From positions 1 to 49,404 of the forward strand of contig CAYYXF010000002.1 in assembly GCA_964475545.1 (NCBI GenBank): a DNA stretch of 49,404 nucleotides. The letters run 5' to 3'. The notes beneath the pieces were generated by a model. The model was not told where the DNA came from. It saw only the letters and a list, made by a program, of their open reading frames with translations, and made no database searches. Both the position numbers and the translations under genes were made by a program. This DNA is from DASPTR01 sp964475545. Its GTDB lineage: Archaea; Thermoproteota; Bathyarchaeia; Bathyarchaeales; Bathycorpusculaceae. Shown here in pieces: positions 8,422 to 16,382 of the stretch (position 1 is its first letter; each line of letters starts with the position of its first letter).

Positions 8422-9308
8422 TGGCGCTGCAGTACCTCCTTCAGCTGCATGGCCATTTCCTCTGAACACAAGGGAACAGTGTCGCCGAGATTCATCTTGC
8501 CCTTAAGTAGTTGGTATAGCAGCGTTGCCTTCGGAATCCCGATTCCTATCAGACGGGCTTCTTCTGAGCGCAGTACTTCACGAGGGTTTCCGTCCAAAAC
8601 TACCTTTCCTTCGTCCATTACAACTATGTGAGTAGCATACTTTGCTGTCAAGTCAAGCCTATGTTCGACCAGCACGACCGTTATTCCGAGGGTCTTGTTG
8701 AGATGATAGATTACTTCAAAGATTCTTTTCGCGCTTAGTGGGTCAAGAAAGCTTGTCGGCTCGTCGAGGATTATGACTTCTGGTTGCATGGCCAAAACTG
8801 AAGCTATGGCAACGCGCTGTTGTTGACCCCCGGAAAGCTCATGTGGCGGTCTTTCTCTTAAATCGTATATTCCCGTCAGCTTCATCGCTTCGTCCACTCC
8901 TCTGCGCATCTCCTCTCTCGGAACACCCAGGTTCTCGAGACCAAACGCCACATCTTTCTCAACAGATAGGGCAAAGAGCTGGTTTTCGGGGTTTTGAAAA
9001 ACTAGACCTACATGTTTTGCGAGTTCGTAGATCGGATGTTTCGCAACATCTAACCCTGCAGTCGTTACCCTGCCCTTTAGTTCGCCTTGATAGAAGTGGG
9101 GAATCAGCCCGTTGAAACAGCGGCATATCGTTGTTTTTCCACAGCCGCTCGGACCGGTGATCAGTGCGAACTCGCCTTTCTCTATTCTTATGGAAACATC
9201 TGCTATTGACGGCTTTGTCGCGCCTGGATAAGTGTAAGTGAGTTTTGCTGTTTCAATTACCGTCATGCCCTTGTTGCCTGCCTGATTGTAAGCGGCAGCG
9301 TGGTTCAT
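8418..9308 (-). CDS. ECF transporter ATP-binding subunit EcfA (first)
   Basis: A 296-residue ABC ATPase with Walker A TGPSGCGKTT, Q-loop VGLVFQNPENQLF, signature LSGGQQQRVAIA, Walker B VIILDEPTSFLDP and switch LVEHRLD. It is the first gene of the ecfA-ecfA-ecfT operon. The true start is unclear: the ATG at 9308 has no Shine-Dalgarno sequence and could be leaderless, while an in-frame ATG at 9266 begins right at the ABC fold. It lies 14 bases after the DHH phosphoesterase gene, so the module may be read with it. Confidence 0.88.
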   Translation of the reverse strand: MNHAAAYNQAGNKGMTVIETAKLTYTYPGATKPSIADVSIRIEKGEFALITGPSGCGKTTICRCFNGLIPHFYQGELKGRVTTAGLDVAKHPIYELAKHVGLVFQNPENQLFALSVEKDVAFGLENLGVPREEMRRGVDEAMKLTGIYDLRERPPHELSGGQQQRVAIASVLAMQPEVIILDEPTSFLDPLSAKRIFEVIYHLNKTLGITVVLVEHRLDLTAKYATHIVVMDEGKVVLDGNPREVLRSEEARLIGIGIPKATLLYQLLKGKMNLGDTVPLCSEEMAMQLKEVLQRQ

Positions 9309-9322
9309 TTAAGAGTAGCTAC

Positions 9323-10318
9323 TCATCGCTGATTAGCCAATCTCTCTTTCAAAAGAGATAAACAGCGTTTGAGGCTTGATTCAATATCTCCTACGCCGTT
9401 GGCTCCTGCTGCTGTGGAGTGTCCTCCGCCCATTCCACGTATGTATTCACCCAGCGGTTTGGCGATGTCCGTGCCTAGGTGGAGGCCAGTTTGCTTATTG
9501 AAGTCGCGCGTGGCCCGCAGGCTGACTTCTATGTCTTCGTTTTTCTGTCCTGCCACTGCAGCAACATCGGCGCCCAGTTCGATCAGGGCTCTCGCAGCCG
9601 AGGCTTGGTAGGCGCTGACATGTGAAAGTGCAACTACCCATTCGTTAATCTTAAAAAGTTTGACTCTTCGGCATGCTTTTAGTCTTGCGACTCGCTCAGA
9701 GAAATCCATAGGCAGGGAAAGCAAAGGTAGCGTTTCCTGTGCATTTATGCCGGAATCAATCAGTTCAGCAATGTTTTTTAGGGTTGACGAATTGGCCAGT
9801 ACGAAGTGCCGCGTGTCGAAGGCTATGCCGAGGAAGAGGGCTCTTGCTTCGTTTCCGCCGATTTTGACGTTTGTCTGCTTGTAGAAGTTGAAGATGATCT
9901 CGCATGTTGATGAGCTCTCTTCGTTGGTGATGCAGAGTTTTGCCAACTGTAGCGTATCTGGGTGGGCTGCGTGATGGTCAATCACGATTATCGGCGCTTT
10001 CCCCTTCTTGACTGTTTCAGCTAAACTGTCCAACTGTTGGATTGTGTTTGTGTCAAGAAGCACTATTGCATCAGCATTCTCCACGTTTGGCGACTCTTTC
10101 GCCTCAATTGGAATATGCTGGAGAAGGTGCTTCGAGAGCCTGCTGATCCCATTAGCTGCTCCTATCTCGACTTCAAGTTTCGGCCTCAGCTGCTTCAGCA
10201 AGCTTTTCAAGGCGTAAGCCGAGCAGATTGCATCAGGATCTGCGTTGTGGTGGCATAACAAGACAACAAGCTTGGCATCTAACGTGTCCAAGATTTCAGT
10301 TATTTCCGCGAATGACAC
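9323..10318 (-). CDS. DHH/DHHA1 family phosphoesterase
   Basis: A 331-residue phosphoesterase of the RecJ/NrnA-like DHH superfamily. The DHH domain supplies the metal ligands HHNADPDAI (about 23-31), LLDTN (about 89) and IDHHAAHPD (about 116). The DHHA1 domain ends in GGGHSTAAGA. Relatives cleave short oligonucleotides, cyclic dinucleotides or pAp with Mn2+. The GTG start overlaps the DUF3194 gene by 19 bases, which places it at the tail of the superoperon. The precise substrate cannot be told from the sequence. Confidence 0.85.
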   Translation of the reverse strand: MSFAEITEILDTLDAKLVVLLCHHNADPDAICSAYALKSLLKQLRPKLEVEIGAANGISRLSKHLLQHIPIEAKESPNVENADAIVLLDTNTIQQLDSLAETVKKGKAPIIVIDHHAAHPDTLQLAKLCITNEESSSTCEIIFNFYKQTNVKIGGNEARALFLGIAFDTRHFVLANSSTLKNIAELIDSGINAQETLPLLSLPMDFSERVARLKACRRVKLFKINEWVVALSHVSAYQASAARALIELGADVAAVAGQKNEDIEVSLRATRDFNKQTGLHLGTDIAKPLGEYIRGMGGGHSTAAGANGVGDIESSLKRCLSLLKERLANQR

Positions 10319-10611
10319 TCTAGCTCCCCCAAATATCTTTCAGCCGATCTGAACCCTTCTCTTACGGCCTCATTGACAAGTTGCTCAACGTCAAACTCCT
10401 CCAACATAGGAGACAAGCCAACGTCAACTTCTATTTCCAAGTTCACCGGTCTTGTGCCTTCAGCTTCAGCGCTCACGTTTAGCTTTTCTATACTCTTTCT
10501 TGGAACTTTAGAAAGTATATATTTTCTGGCTGCTTCCTCTGCGATCGTGCACAACTCTTCAGTTTGCTCACTGGTCAAGGCAAGTATGCCCTCGTCTTCC
10601 ACTAATTTCAC
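10300..10611 (-). CDS. DUF3194 family protein
   Basis: A 103-residue protein of the small archaeal DUF3194 family, which habitually sits next to prefoldin beta. It has an N-terminal helical part and a beta-strand pair around VNLEIEVDVGLSP, then the C-terminal helix of the family. No catalytic motif is visible and the function is unknown. The start is GTG with AGGTG immediately upstream. It lies ten bases after pfdB and overlaps the DHH gene by 19 bases. Confidence 0.72.
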   Translation of the reverse strand: MKLVEDEGILALTSEQTEELCTIAEEAARKYILSKVPRKSIEKLNVSAEAEGTRPVNLEIEVDVGLSPMLEEFDVEQLVNEAVREGFRSAERYLGELECHSRK

Positions 10612-10621
10612 CTAAAAAATG

Positions 10622-10996
10622 TCAAGGCTGGGACGAAGGTGAAACCGGATTCAAATCCTGTTGAAGCTTGGTCTGCAGATCCTTCAATTGGCCTCGTAAC
10701 CGTTCTTCTTGTTTTGTCAAAATCGCTACTCTTGTGTTAAGCAGCTCTTTCCGCTCATTCAAATCGGCGGTTATCTTTGTTCTTTCCGCTCTTATCATAA
10801 GCGATCCTGCTGACTTGTAAATGACTGCATCATCAGTCAGCTTCTCGACTTCAGTTGAGGCCTGCCCAATTTCTGCCAATTCAAGTTCCACCTGCTGCTT
10901 CTGAGCCAGAACCGACTGAAGAGTCTGCTGAAGCTGCTGCATTCTAAGCAAACGCTCCTGAACTTGAGGAGGAAGTTTCGAAATCTCTTCACTCAC
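10622..10996 (-). CDS. pfdB: Prefoldin subunit beta
   Basis: A 124-residue chaperone subunit. Two long coiled-coil helices (about 8-50 and 75-112) flank the short beta-hairpin region VYKSAGSLMIRA, the standard beta-prefoldin design. With the alpha subunit it forms the jellyfish-shaped hexamer that holds unfolded proteins for the thermosome. The start is GTG with GGAAGGA well spaced and a TATA-like box about 44 bases upstream, so it probably begins a transcript of its own followed by DUF3194 and the DHH gene. Confidence 0.9.
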   Translation of the reverse strand: MSEEISKLPPQVQERLLRMQQLQQTLQSVLAQKQQVELELAEIGQASTEVEKLTDDAVIYKSAGSLMIRAERTKITADLNERKELLNTRVAILTKQEERLRGQLKDLQTKLQQDLNPVSPSSQP

Positions 10997-11033
10997 GTTC
11001 TATCCTTCCACTCTGGACAGCAATAAGAGGAGC

Positions 11034-11045
11034 CATTAATTAAGC
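11034..11045 (-). promoter_or_regulatory. TATA-like box for pfdB
   Basis: Minus-strand GCTTAATTAATG is centred about 44 bases before the GTG start at 10996, leaving room for a leader of about 18 bases that carries the GGAAGGA ribosome binding site. Confidence 0.45.
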
Positions 11046-11333
11046 ATTCTCTCAGGGCACATTCTCCATTTGCCGCAGACGTATGTCCATTGCTCTCAGT
11101 CAAAGGCAACCTGAGATTGGACAGCAAAAAACACGCGAACCACACGCCAGATCAACATGGTTGTCCCGCAGTACCTTTGCCAAGATAGCACATGTGAAAC
11201 CAGTGTTCCCGCATGGTTGCAGCTATCGCTGCAGTTGCTGTTGCAGCCAATAAGCAGACACATCAAAGCATAAGACCACGAACATTCTCACCGCACTCAA
11301 GACTCAAAGCAAGAAAACCTGCATTTGCCAAAT
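11046..11333. other. Spacer between pcc1 and pfdB, no gene recognised
   Basis: Together with the pfdB promoter this makes about 340 bases without a clear gene inside an otherwise tightly packed operon. A short Cys-rich minus-strand frame ending at 11100 has no ATG or ribosome binding site and was not accepted. I looked here for the RNA polymerase subunit P gene often found near this position and did not find it. Confidence 0.4.
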
Positions 11334-11585
11334 CTAGCTTCTCTCGAGAACCTCTAAAACACTTTTCAACGAACCTATCCATCTCAAATAGGCGTTAAGC
11401 GCAGCCCGCAAGGCCGCGGTATCTCTCGCACTGACTCTCAAAACCAGAATTCCATCCTCTCTCGTCAGGCTTGAACTTGAGCGAAGCGTCGCCGGTTTCC
11501 TAACGTCTGGTTGCAGAGCCTTAAAAACCACTTCTGCATGCCTCTTTTTCGAAAAGCGACAGCTAATCTTGGCAGCTGACTTCAA
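11334..11585 (-). CDS. pcc1: KEOPS complex subunit Pcc1
   Basis: An 83-residue Pcc1/CTAG-type protein. The pattern is a beta-strand, then a helix with HAEVVFKALQPD, a strand pair around DGILVLRVSARDTAALRAA, and the C-terminal helix LNAYLRWIGSL. Pcc1 is the dimerising subunit of KEOPS, which makes the t6A37 modification in tRNAs reading ANN codons. The length is normal. The start is TTG and overlaps the upstream membrane-protein gene by 23 bases. Its location between L37Ae and prefoldin beta is the typical archaeal one. Confidence 0.85.
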   Translation of the reverse strand: MKSAAKISCRFSKKRHAEVVFKALQPDVRKPATLRSSSSLTREDGILVLRVSARDTAALRAALNAYLRWIGSLKSVLEVLERS

Positions 11586-12114
11586 GTTGTTCTAGCCCTC
11601 TGGAAGCTACAAATCTCGCTGACGTATAACACTTCTGCCATTTTGTATCAGGCTTCAAAGATCCTAAGCTAGCTGGTCCAACACAAATAATGGCGAATCG
11701 CACGGAAGTCGTAGTATTGGCCAAGGTCGTACTGGACTTCTCGCTGAAGTGTTTTGAAGAGTTTCCAGGAATGCTGCCTAGATCTATGTTTTCAGTCTTA
11801 CACAATATCCACCCGTGTGGACTTACACCTTCGACGTATATGTCCACTATTAGGGTGACATTTTTCGCTGCAACCGGAGTTGAGCTTAAAATGGTGCCTT
11901 CAACAGAAACATATCGCGGATAGTCACCAGCATGATTTTCCCAGCTGAAGCCAACAATTTCAGGCTGTGGACCATGCGCAATCTGAGAATCGAGAAGCAA
12001 CGAAACCGCAATGATGAACATTGTGACCATCAGAACAATTGCTCCAATTCTTGCTTTGCTGAGCTTTTGTTTTTCCCCAGCCATCTCCAATTCATCAAGA
12101 TTAGCGGTTGCCAT
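11563..12114 (-). CDS. Membrane-anchored extracytoplasmic protein of unknown function
   Basis: A 183-residue protein. A charged N-terminus is followed by one transmembrane helix (about 23-44) and an extracellular beta-rich domain with several NxS/T sequons and three Cys. I do not recognise the family. It sits between rpl37Ae and pcc1, where RpoP or Brix-type genes are often found, and overlaps pcc1 by 23 bases. A TATA-like AGTTTAAGTATT lies only 13 bases before the ATG, so translation may really begin at the in-frame ATG at 12084. Confidence 0.6.
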   Translation of the reverse strand: MATANLDELEMAGEKQKLSKARIGAIVLMVTMFIIAVSLLLDSQIAHGPQPEIVGFSWENHAGDYPRYVSVEGTILSSTPVAAKNVTLIVDIYVEGVSPHGWILCKTENIDLGSIPGNSSKHFSEKSSTTLANTTTSVRFAIICVGPASLGSLKPDTKWQKCYTSARFVASRGLEQLEVSCQD

Positions 12115-12252
12115 CTGAATACTTAAACTTCTGTTTCTTAGATACTGCAGACGAAAAAAATGAGCTACAGATATGCTTACATGTCTCTATGGTTCTCAGA
12201 AAAAGAGCGTACGTGATCGTGTCGGTCCGCTTGAACCAATCAAAGAGCGTCG

Positions 12253-12549
12253 CTACTTAGCTTCTTCTGCCTTCATCGCTTCCTCTACTGGGGCTCCCTT
12301 TGCAACTCGTTTCGCAACTATCCCCAGTTTTGTAGTAGGCGTGTAGGCTCCGCCGGTAAAGGTAAACCCGCACTTTCTGCATTTCCACACGCCAACGCTT
12401 TCCCTTCTGACGTGGGTCAAACCGCATTGTGGGCAGGTGTGGGGTCTCTTCAATTCCTCAACAATCTTGATGTATCGTTTTCTAACGGTTGATCCGTAGC
12501 GTGGACCAAGCCCGCGTGTAGGGCCGACTTTCTTGGTTCTATGCCGCAT
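12253..12549 (-). CDS. rpl37ae: Large ribosomal subunit protein L37Ae
   Basis: A 98-residue ribosomal protein. The N-terminus TKKVGPTRGLGPRYG is typical of L37Ae, and the zinc ribbon CPQCG (about 39) with CRKCGFTFTGGAY (about 57) is complete. It belongs to the 60S/50S-type subunit of archaea and eukaryotes near the E site. It is seven bases downstream of rrp42, continuing the exosome operon. Confidence 0.93.
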   Translation of the reverse strand: MRHRTKKVGPTRGLGPRYGSTVRKRYIKIVEELKRPHTCPQCGLTHVRRESVGVWKCRKCGFTFTGGAYTPTTKLGIVAKRVAKGAPVEEAMKAEEAK

Positions 12550-12556
12550 CGTGCCT

Positions 12557-13348
12557 TCACCAGTCTAGTTTTTTCCGCATTTCCTTAGCCTTTTCTCCTG
12601 CAAGTTTGGCAACTTCGACTACTTGTTCTGGCGTGAAGTATCCAGTGCCGCCCTTTTGTATTGCACAGATATCGCCGTCGTCATCGATTGCCATTGACAG
12701 TCTAGCATCCATTACCTGTTCCTCTTCCAACTGGGGATCAACCACCAGCTTATCGCCTATCTTTGCGCAAGTTACAGTTATGGGATGTTGTCTTATGGGG
12801 AGCTGCATGTAACCCTGTTTGGTCTTGACTTCACCGTCTTCAATTTCATAGTTAGCCATCTTCGTATTGAGCAGTGCGGCCACTGCAGCTAAAGCGGCAG
12901 TGTCGATCAGGTTCCCATCGTGGTTAAGCACGTAAACGTCTACGAAAACAACGAACACCTTCTTCCCAGGTTCGATGCAAAGTTTCTCCGTGTCAATCAT
13001 CTTGGATTCTCGAATTCCTCTATCCACAATCCTAGCGAGTTCGATAGAGTTCTCGTCTGGTGGACCAGGTTCATAGCCTGGCGAGGCCAGTGGCACAAGC
13101 TCAGCATTTACTGTCAGGACTCCTTCGTTTGGTGTGTCAGGAAACGGTTCGCCCATTTCGATTTTTGTCCCGACAACCACATCTGTCTTCCCAATCCGAA
13201 CTCTTGCAGAACCTTCTGCACGTTCCATCGTTCCCTGTTCAACTTTGATTTCGCGATACTCGGTCAGCTCTCTTTCATCAAGGCGCTTTCCCTTGTCAAT
13301 CAGCTGTGCAATCTGCTTCTGCTTTATCTTAGCAATAACAGCTGCCAT
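12557..13348 (-). CDS. rrp42: Exosome complex subunit Rrp42
   Basis: A 263-residue RNase PH-fold protein. It is the catalytically inactive half of the Rrp41-Rrp42 ring. It has RLDERELTEYR, then VRIGKTDVVVGTKIEMGEPFPDTPNEG and a C-terminal helical cap. It pairs with Rrp41 to form the hexameric ring that degrades RNA 3'-5' with phosphate and adds A-rich tails. Its ATG shares one base with the rrp41 stop codon (TAATG), so the two are translationally coupled. Confidence 0.93.
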   Translation of the reverse strand: MAAVIAKIKQKQIAQLIDKGKRLDERELTEYREIKVEQGTMERAEGSARVRIGKTDVVVGTKIEMGEPFPDTPNEGVLTVNAELVPLASPGYEPGPPDENSIELARIVDRGIRESKMIDTEKLCIEPGKKVFVVFVDVYVLNHDGNLIDTAALAAVAALLNTKMANYEIEDGEVKTKQGYMQLPIRQHPITVTCAKIGDKLVVDPQLEEEQVMDARLSMAIDDDGDICAIQKGGTGYFTPEQVVEVAKLAGEKAKEMRKKLDW

Positions 13349-14085
13349 TATTCTTCAGCCTCCTCCTTAACACCCACGTACTTAGCTTTGAGGGCCTCCT
13401 TTTGCATAGCATAGATCTGCTTGCAACCTTCAATCGCCAAATTCACGGCGGTCTCAAACTCTTCGTGGTTTAGTTTTCCGTCCATTTGCAATAGTGTTAT
13501 GGCGTTCAAGTTGGGCATAAAGGCAACTGGAACGTCAGCTGATCCAAGCTTGTCCTCCTCATCCATCAAGTCCAAAACTATTGTGTCATCTGCCTTTCCA
13601 GCAGCGCATGCCACTACCAAGTCCCGCATCGGAATGCCGGAGTCTGCCAACGCCAATGACGCGGCCGTTATGCTTGCACAGCGTGTCCCGCCATCAGCCT
13701 GTAAGACTTCAATGGTAAGGTCTATCATTGTTCGCGGATAATATTCCAGGAAGATTGCCGGTTCAAAAGATTCTCTAATGACTTTTGATAATTCAACTTC
13801 TCTTCTGGATGGTGCCGGCGACTTGCGTTCTTGGACAGAGAAAGGAGCCATATGATAGCGGCATTTCAAAACTGCTCGGTCCTGAAGCGCAAGATGCTTT
13901 GGATGCGCTTCCCTTGGACCATACACGCCCGCCAAAATTTTATTCTTTCCCTGTTCAATGTACGCTGAACCATCGGCGTTCGGTATCACACCCACCTCAA
14001 GCTTCACCGACCTAAGTTGGCCGGGTTTCCTCCCATCCAACCTCAATCCTTTCTTATCTATCAGTTTCTCTGGTTTTTCATTCAT
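13348..14085 (-). CDS. rrp41: Exosome complex subunit Rrp41 (catalytic)
   Basis: A 245-residue RNase PH-fold protein and the catalytic ring subunit of the archaeal exosome. It shows GLRLDGRKPGQLR at the start, the RNA- and phosphate-binding basic stretch around FSVQERKSPAPSRRE, and the conserved catalytic acid region GSADVPVAFMPNLN. It overlaps rrp4 by eight bases and rrp42 by one. The acidic tail EEAEE is common in this family. Confidence 0.94.
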   Translation of the reverse strand: MNEKPEKLIDKKGLRLDGRKPGQLRSVKLEVGVIPNADGSAYIEQGKNKILAGVYGPREAHPKHLALQDRAVLKCRYHMAPFSVQERKSPAPSRREVELSKVIRESFEPAIFLEYYPRTMIDLTIEVLQADGGTRCASITAASLALADSGIPMRDLVVACAAGKADDTIVLDLMDEEDKLGSADVPVAFMPNLNAITLLQMDGKLNHEEFETAVNLAIEGCKQIYAMQKEALKAKYVGVKEEAEE

Positions 14086-14788
14086 TCTTTGTTTCCTCCC
14101 GTTTTGACTTTTCGTTCCTAAGCATCTGAGTTATGCGGTCTGTAAGACCGCTCGTGTGAGATTCTTCTTCGATCTTGAGGATCGCCATCAGAGCTGCCTG
14201 CTCTTCCTCAAGAGTCTTCCCCGTGACCAACACTACGCCGTTAAGTCCGAGAATTATCTGGCAACCCGTCTCTTCTTTTATCATGGATATCATTGATCCC
14301 TTCTTGCCTATTACCCGAGGGATCTTTGTCGGCGTGATCTTTATTATCTGACCTTTAGTTATTTTTCCCAACCCAGGCTCCGCAACTGTAATCTGCGGGT
14401 CGTGTGTCCTATCATAGGATACTATTTTGGCGACGACCAAGTCTCCGCTGTCGAGTACTTGGGACAACTCGTCTTTTTGCGGTTTGAAAGGTCTGCTGAG
14501 AACGTCTGATGGCCTAAGGAAGGCTTTGTACGGCGCGTTTATGTCTATCGTCCACCCGTTAAATCCGATTTCGACAACTGTTCCTATGATAATATCCCCT
14601 GGTTTAGGTATATAGAAAGCCTTCAGCCCAACGATGTTTACTGTCTTGTTGTCGTATTCGACGAGTCCCGTTCGGGAAGCGAGGATTTTCTTGTCTTCTT
14701 TGTATGTGTTTTCTCCTGCAACGTAGTCGCCTTCTGCGAGCAGGTCTCCTGGCGTCGCGATCTGTTTCGGTTCAAAAAACGTTGGCAT
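14078..14788 (-). CDS. rrp4: Exosome RNA-binding cap subunit Rrp4
   Basis: A 236-residue protein with the three-part Rrp4 layout. An N-terminal beta barrel is followed by an S1 domain from about residue 60 (PGDIIIGTVVEIGFNGWTIDI) and a KH domain from about 150 with GKKGSMISMIKEETGC. It sits on top of the exosome ring and feeds RNA into it. The C-terminal tail is highly charged. It lies 36 bases downstream of the SBDS gene and overlaps rrp41. Confidence 0.92.
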   Translation of the reverse strand: MPTFFEPKQIATPGDLLAEGDYVAGENTYKEDKKILASRTGLVEYDNKTVNIVGLKAFYIPKPGDIIIGTVVEIGFNGWTIDINAPYKAFLRPSDVLSRPFKPQKDELSQVLDSGDLVVAKIVSYDRTHDPQITVAEPGLGKITKGQIIKITPTKIPRVIGKKGSMISMIKEETGCQIILGLNGVVLVTGKTLEEEQAALMAILKIEEESHTSGLTDRITQMLRNEKSKREETKNE

Positions 14789-14824
14789 AATCTTACACCC
14801 AATAATTTAGTGCTACACATTCGG

Positions 14825-15514
14825 TTAAGAGACTATTTTCGCTTCTCCACTGCCTTTAGTTACGTCCCCAAGTTTCTCTAGTAGGGGAGCATATAAGCCT
14901 GCTGGCATTTCCAAAATCCCGTACCATGAACCGTCTGCACGCCACTCTTCTCGTTTCATTGTTCCAAATCCTTTGATTGTTCCATAGGCTTTCGCCGCAT
15001 ATTGGGTAGGCACCGTGACTGCTACAGACAACTGTTCCATTTTTAGTGGTAGAATAGGACGCAGCAGCTTCACCATGTCTTTCGCTTGTTCTTCAATTGG
15101 CTTGAATGGATCTATAGGATAGTGAATTTGCTCCATGGCATTTTCTATGCGCAACGGGGGGTGCGGGAGATTTGTCTTAGGGTCTACAGATTGTCTCGAT
15201 ATGAAGTCTATTATTTGTCGTCTTTTGTCCTCTACCATTTTTCTCCTTTGTTCAGTTGTCAGCTGCAGAGTTCCTGTCTTCAGTATTGTCTCTGCCACTT
15301 TCAATGCGTCTGTTGTCCCAAAGGCTTTGCGCAGGTTTTCTTCCGAAGCTCTTGTCCCCTTGTTTGCATCTGAGAAAATTGTTTCTGCGGCCAGAACTTC
15401 TGTTATTGCAGAGATTTTGTTCATGCGATAGTCTAATGCTTTCTGCGGTTTTACAAGAATTTCGAAGTGCTCATTGTCTTTTGTTGCGCGGGCAACGGTG
15501 TACTTCTCACTCAT
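14825..15514 (-). CDS. sbds: Ribosome maturation protein SBDS (Sdo1)
   Basis: A 229-residue protein with the three SBDS domains. The N-terminal FYSH domain has KYTVARATKDNEHFEILVKPQKAL, the central helical domain has RRQIIDFISRQSVDPKT, and a C-terminal ferredoxin-like domain ends at about 225. It helps release the anti-association factor aIF6 from new large subunits together with an EF-2-like GTPase. It is seven bases after psmA, the usual archaeal order. Confidence 0.92.
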   Translation of the reverse strand: MSEKYTVARATKDNEHFEILVKPQKALDYRMNKISAITEVLAAETIFSDANKGTRASEENLRKAFGTTDALKVAETILKTGTLQLTTEQRRKMVEDKRRQIIDFISRQSVDPKTNLPHPPLRIENAMEQIHYPIDPFKPIEEQAKDMVKLLRPILPLKMEQLSVAVTVPTQYAAKAYGTIKGFGTMKREEWRADGSWYGILEMPAGLYAPLLEKLGDVTKGSGEAKIVS

Positions 15515-15521
15515 CCTTTTT

Positions 15522-16250
15522 TCACTTGCCCACGCCTAACTCTTTCACAATACCTTCAGTCTTGTCGTCAGCTAGCATTTCCATCTTCTTGGTTTCTGAA
15601 GAGATTACCGCTATCTTTATTCGGGGCGGCAACTGCCGAGCTTCCAGTGCTTTGGTTAAGCATTTCACAGCAAGCTTGATGGTCTGCTCTAGACTCATGT
15701 TTTCGCGATACTCCTCTTTGAGTATGCCAAGTGCAGTTTCTCTTCCTGCACCTACTGCCGTGGCTTTGTAACCTCTATAGGTCCCGCTTGGATGAGTGTA
15801 AAATATGCGACTTCCTGTTTTGTCTACCCCTGCAAAGATTATCGAAACCCCGAAAGGCCTTACCCCTGCATGCTGAGTGTACATCTGCTTTATGTCGCTT
15901 ATCCTCTTAGTCACCACTTCGACGTCAATCGGCTCATCGTAAGTCAGCTTATTGCTTTGAGCATAAACACGTGCTTGGTCTATTAGCATACGCGCATCTG
16001 AGCTCAAACCCACTATAGCGGCGCCTATGTGATCATCAACCTTGAAGAGTTTCCACGAATATTCAGCTTCCTCAAGGGGCTCAACGTTCTCTTCTGAACC
16101 CAAAACAACTCCTTCCGGGCATAATATTCCCAGAATGGTTGCCCCTCGGTTAACTAGCTCCATTGCATATTCAACCTGAAACAGCCTTCCATCCGGTGAA
16201 AAAACAGTTATGGCACGGTCATAAGCGCCTGGTGCTGCAAACACAGACAT
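15522..16250 (-). CDS. psmA: 20S proteasome subunit alpha
   Basis: A 242-residue proteasome alpha subunit. It carries the alpha-type N-terminus YDRAITVFSPDGRLFQVEYAME that gates the pore, then the Ntn-hydrolase core without the catalytic N-terminal Thr. Seven copies make each outer ring of the protease. It heads the exosome superoperon, with GAGGATG before the ATG. The gene for the beta subunit is not in the window. Confidence 0.94.
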   Translation of the reverse strand: MSVFAAPGAYDRAITVFSPDGRLFQVEYAMELVNRGATILGILCPEGVVLGSEENVEPLEEAEYSWKLFKVDDHIGAAIVGLSSDARMLIDQARVYAQSNKLTYDEPIDVEVVTKRISDIKQMYTQHAGVRPFGVSIIFAGVDKTGSRIFYTHPSGTYRGYKATAVGAGRETALGILKEEYRENMSLEQTIKLAVKCLTKALEARQLPPRIKIAVISSETKKMEMLADDKTEGIVKELGVGK

Positions 16251-16382
16251 TCATTTCATCCTCACAGTACATATTGATCGTTTGCAGTCTCTCATATAAC
16301 AACTAAACTAAAAACCTTTTCCTATGATTCTTTGCGTCCAGTTTAGGCGGGGCGCGCTATCCGAGATCACAGCACGCATGCG

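Noticed and set aside
11100..11222. Short Cys-rich minus-strand frame (ends ...CCPISGCL) between pcc1 and pfdB
   Set aside because: The text is suggestive of a metal-binding tail, but there is no ATG or GTG, a stop codon lies directly upstream and no ribosome binding site is present.
12920..13414. 164-residue plus-strand frame opposite rrp42/rrp41
   Set aside because: Antisense shadow of two highly conserved exosome genes.
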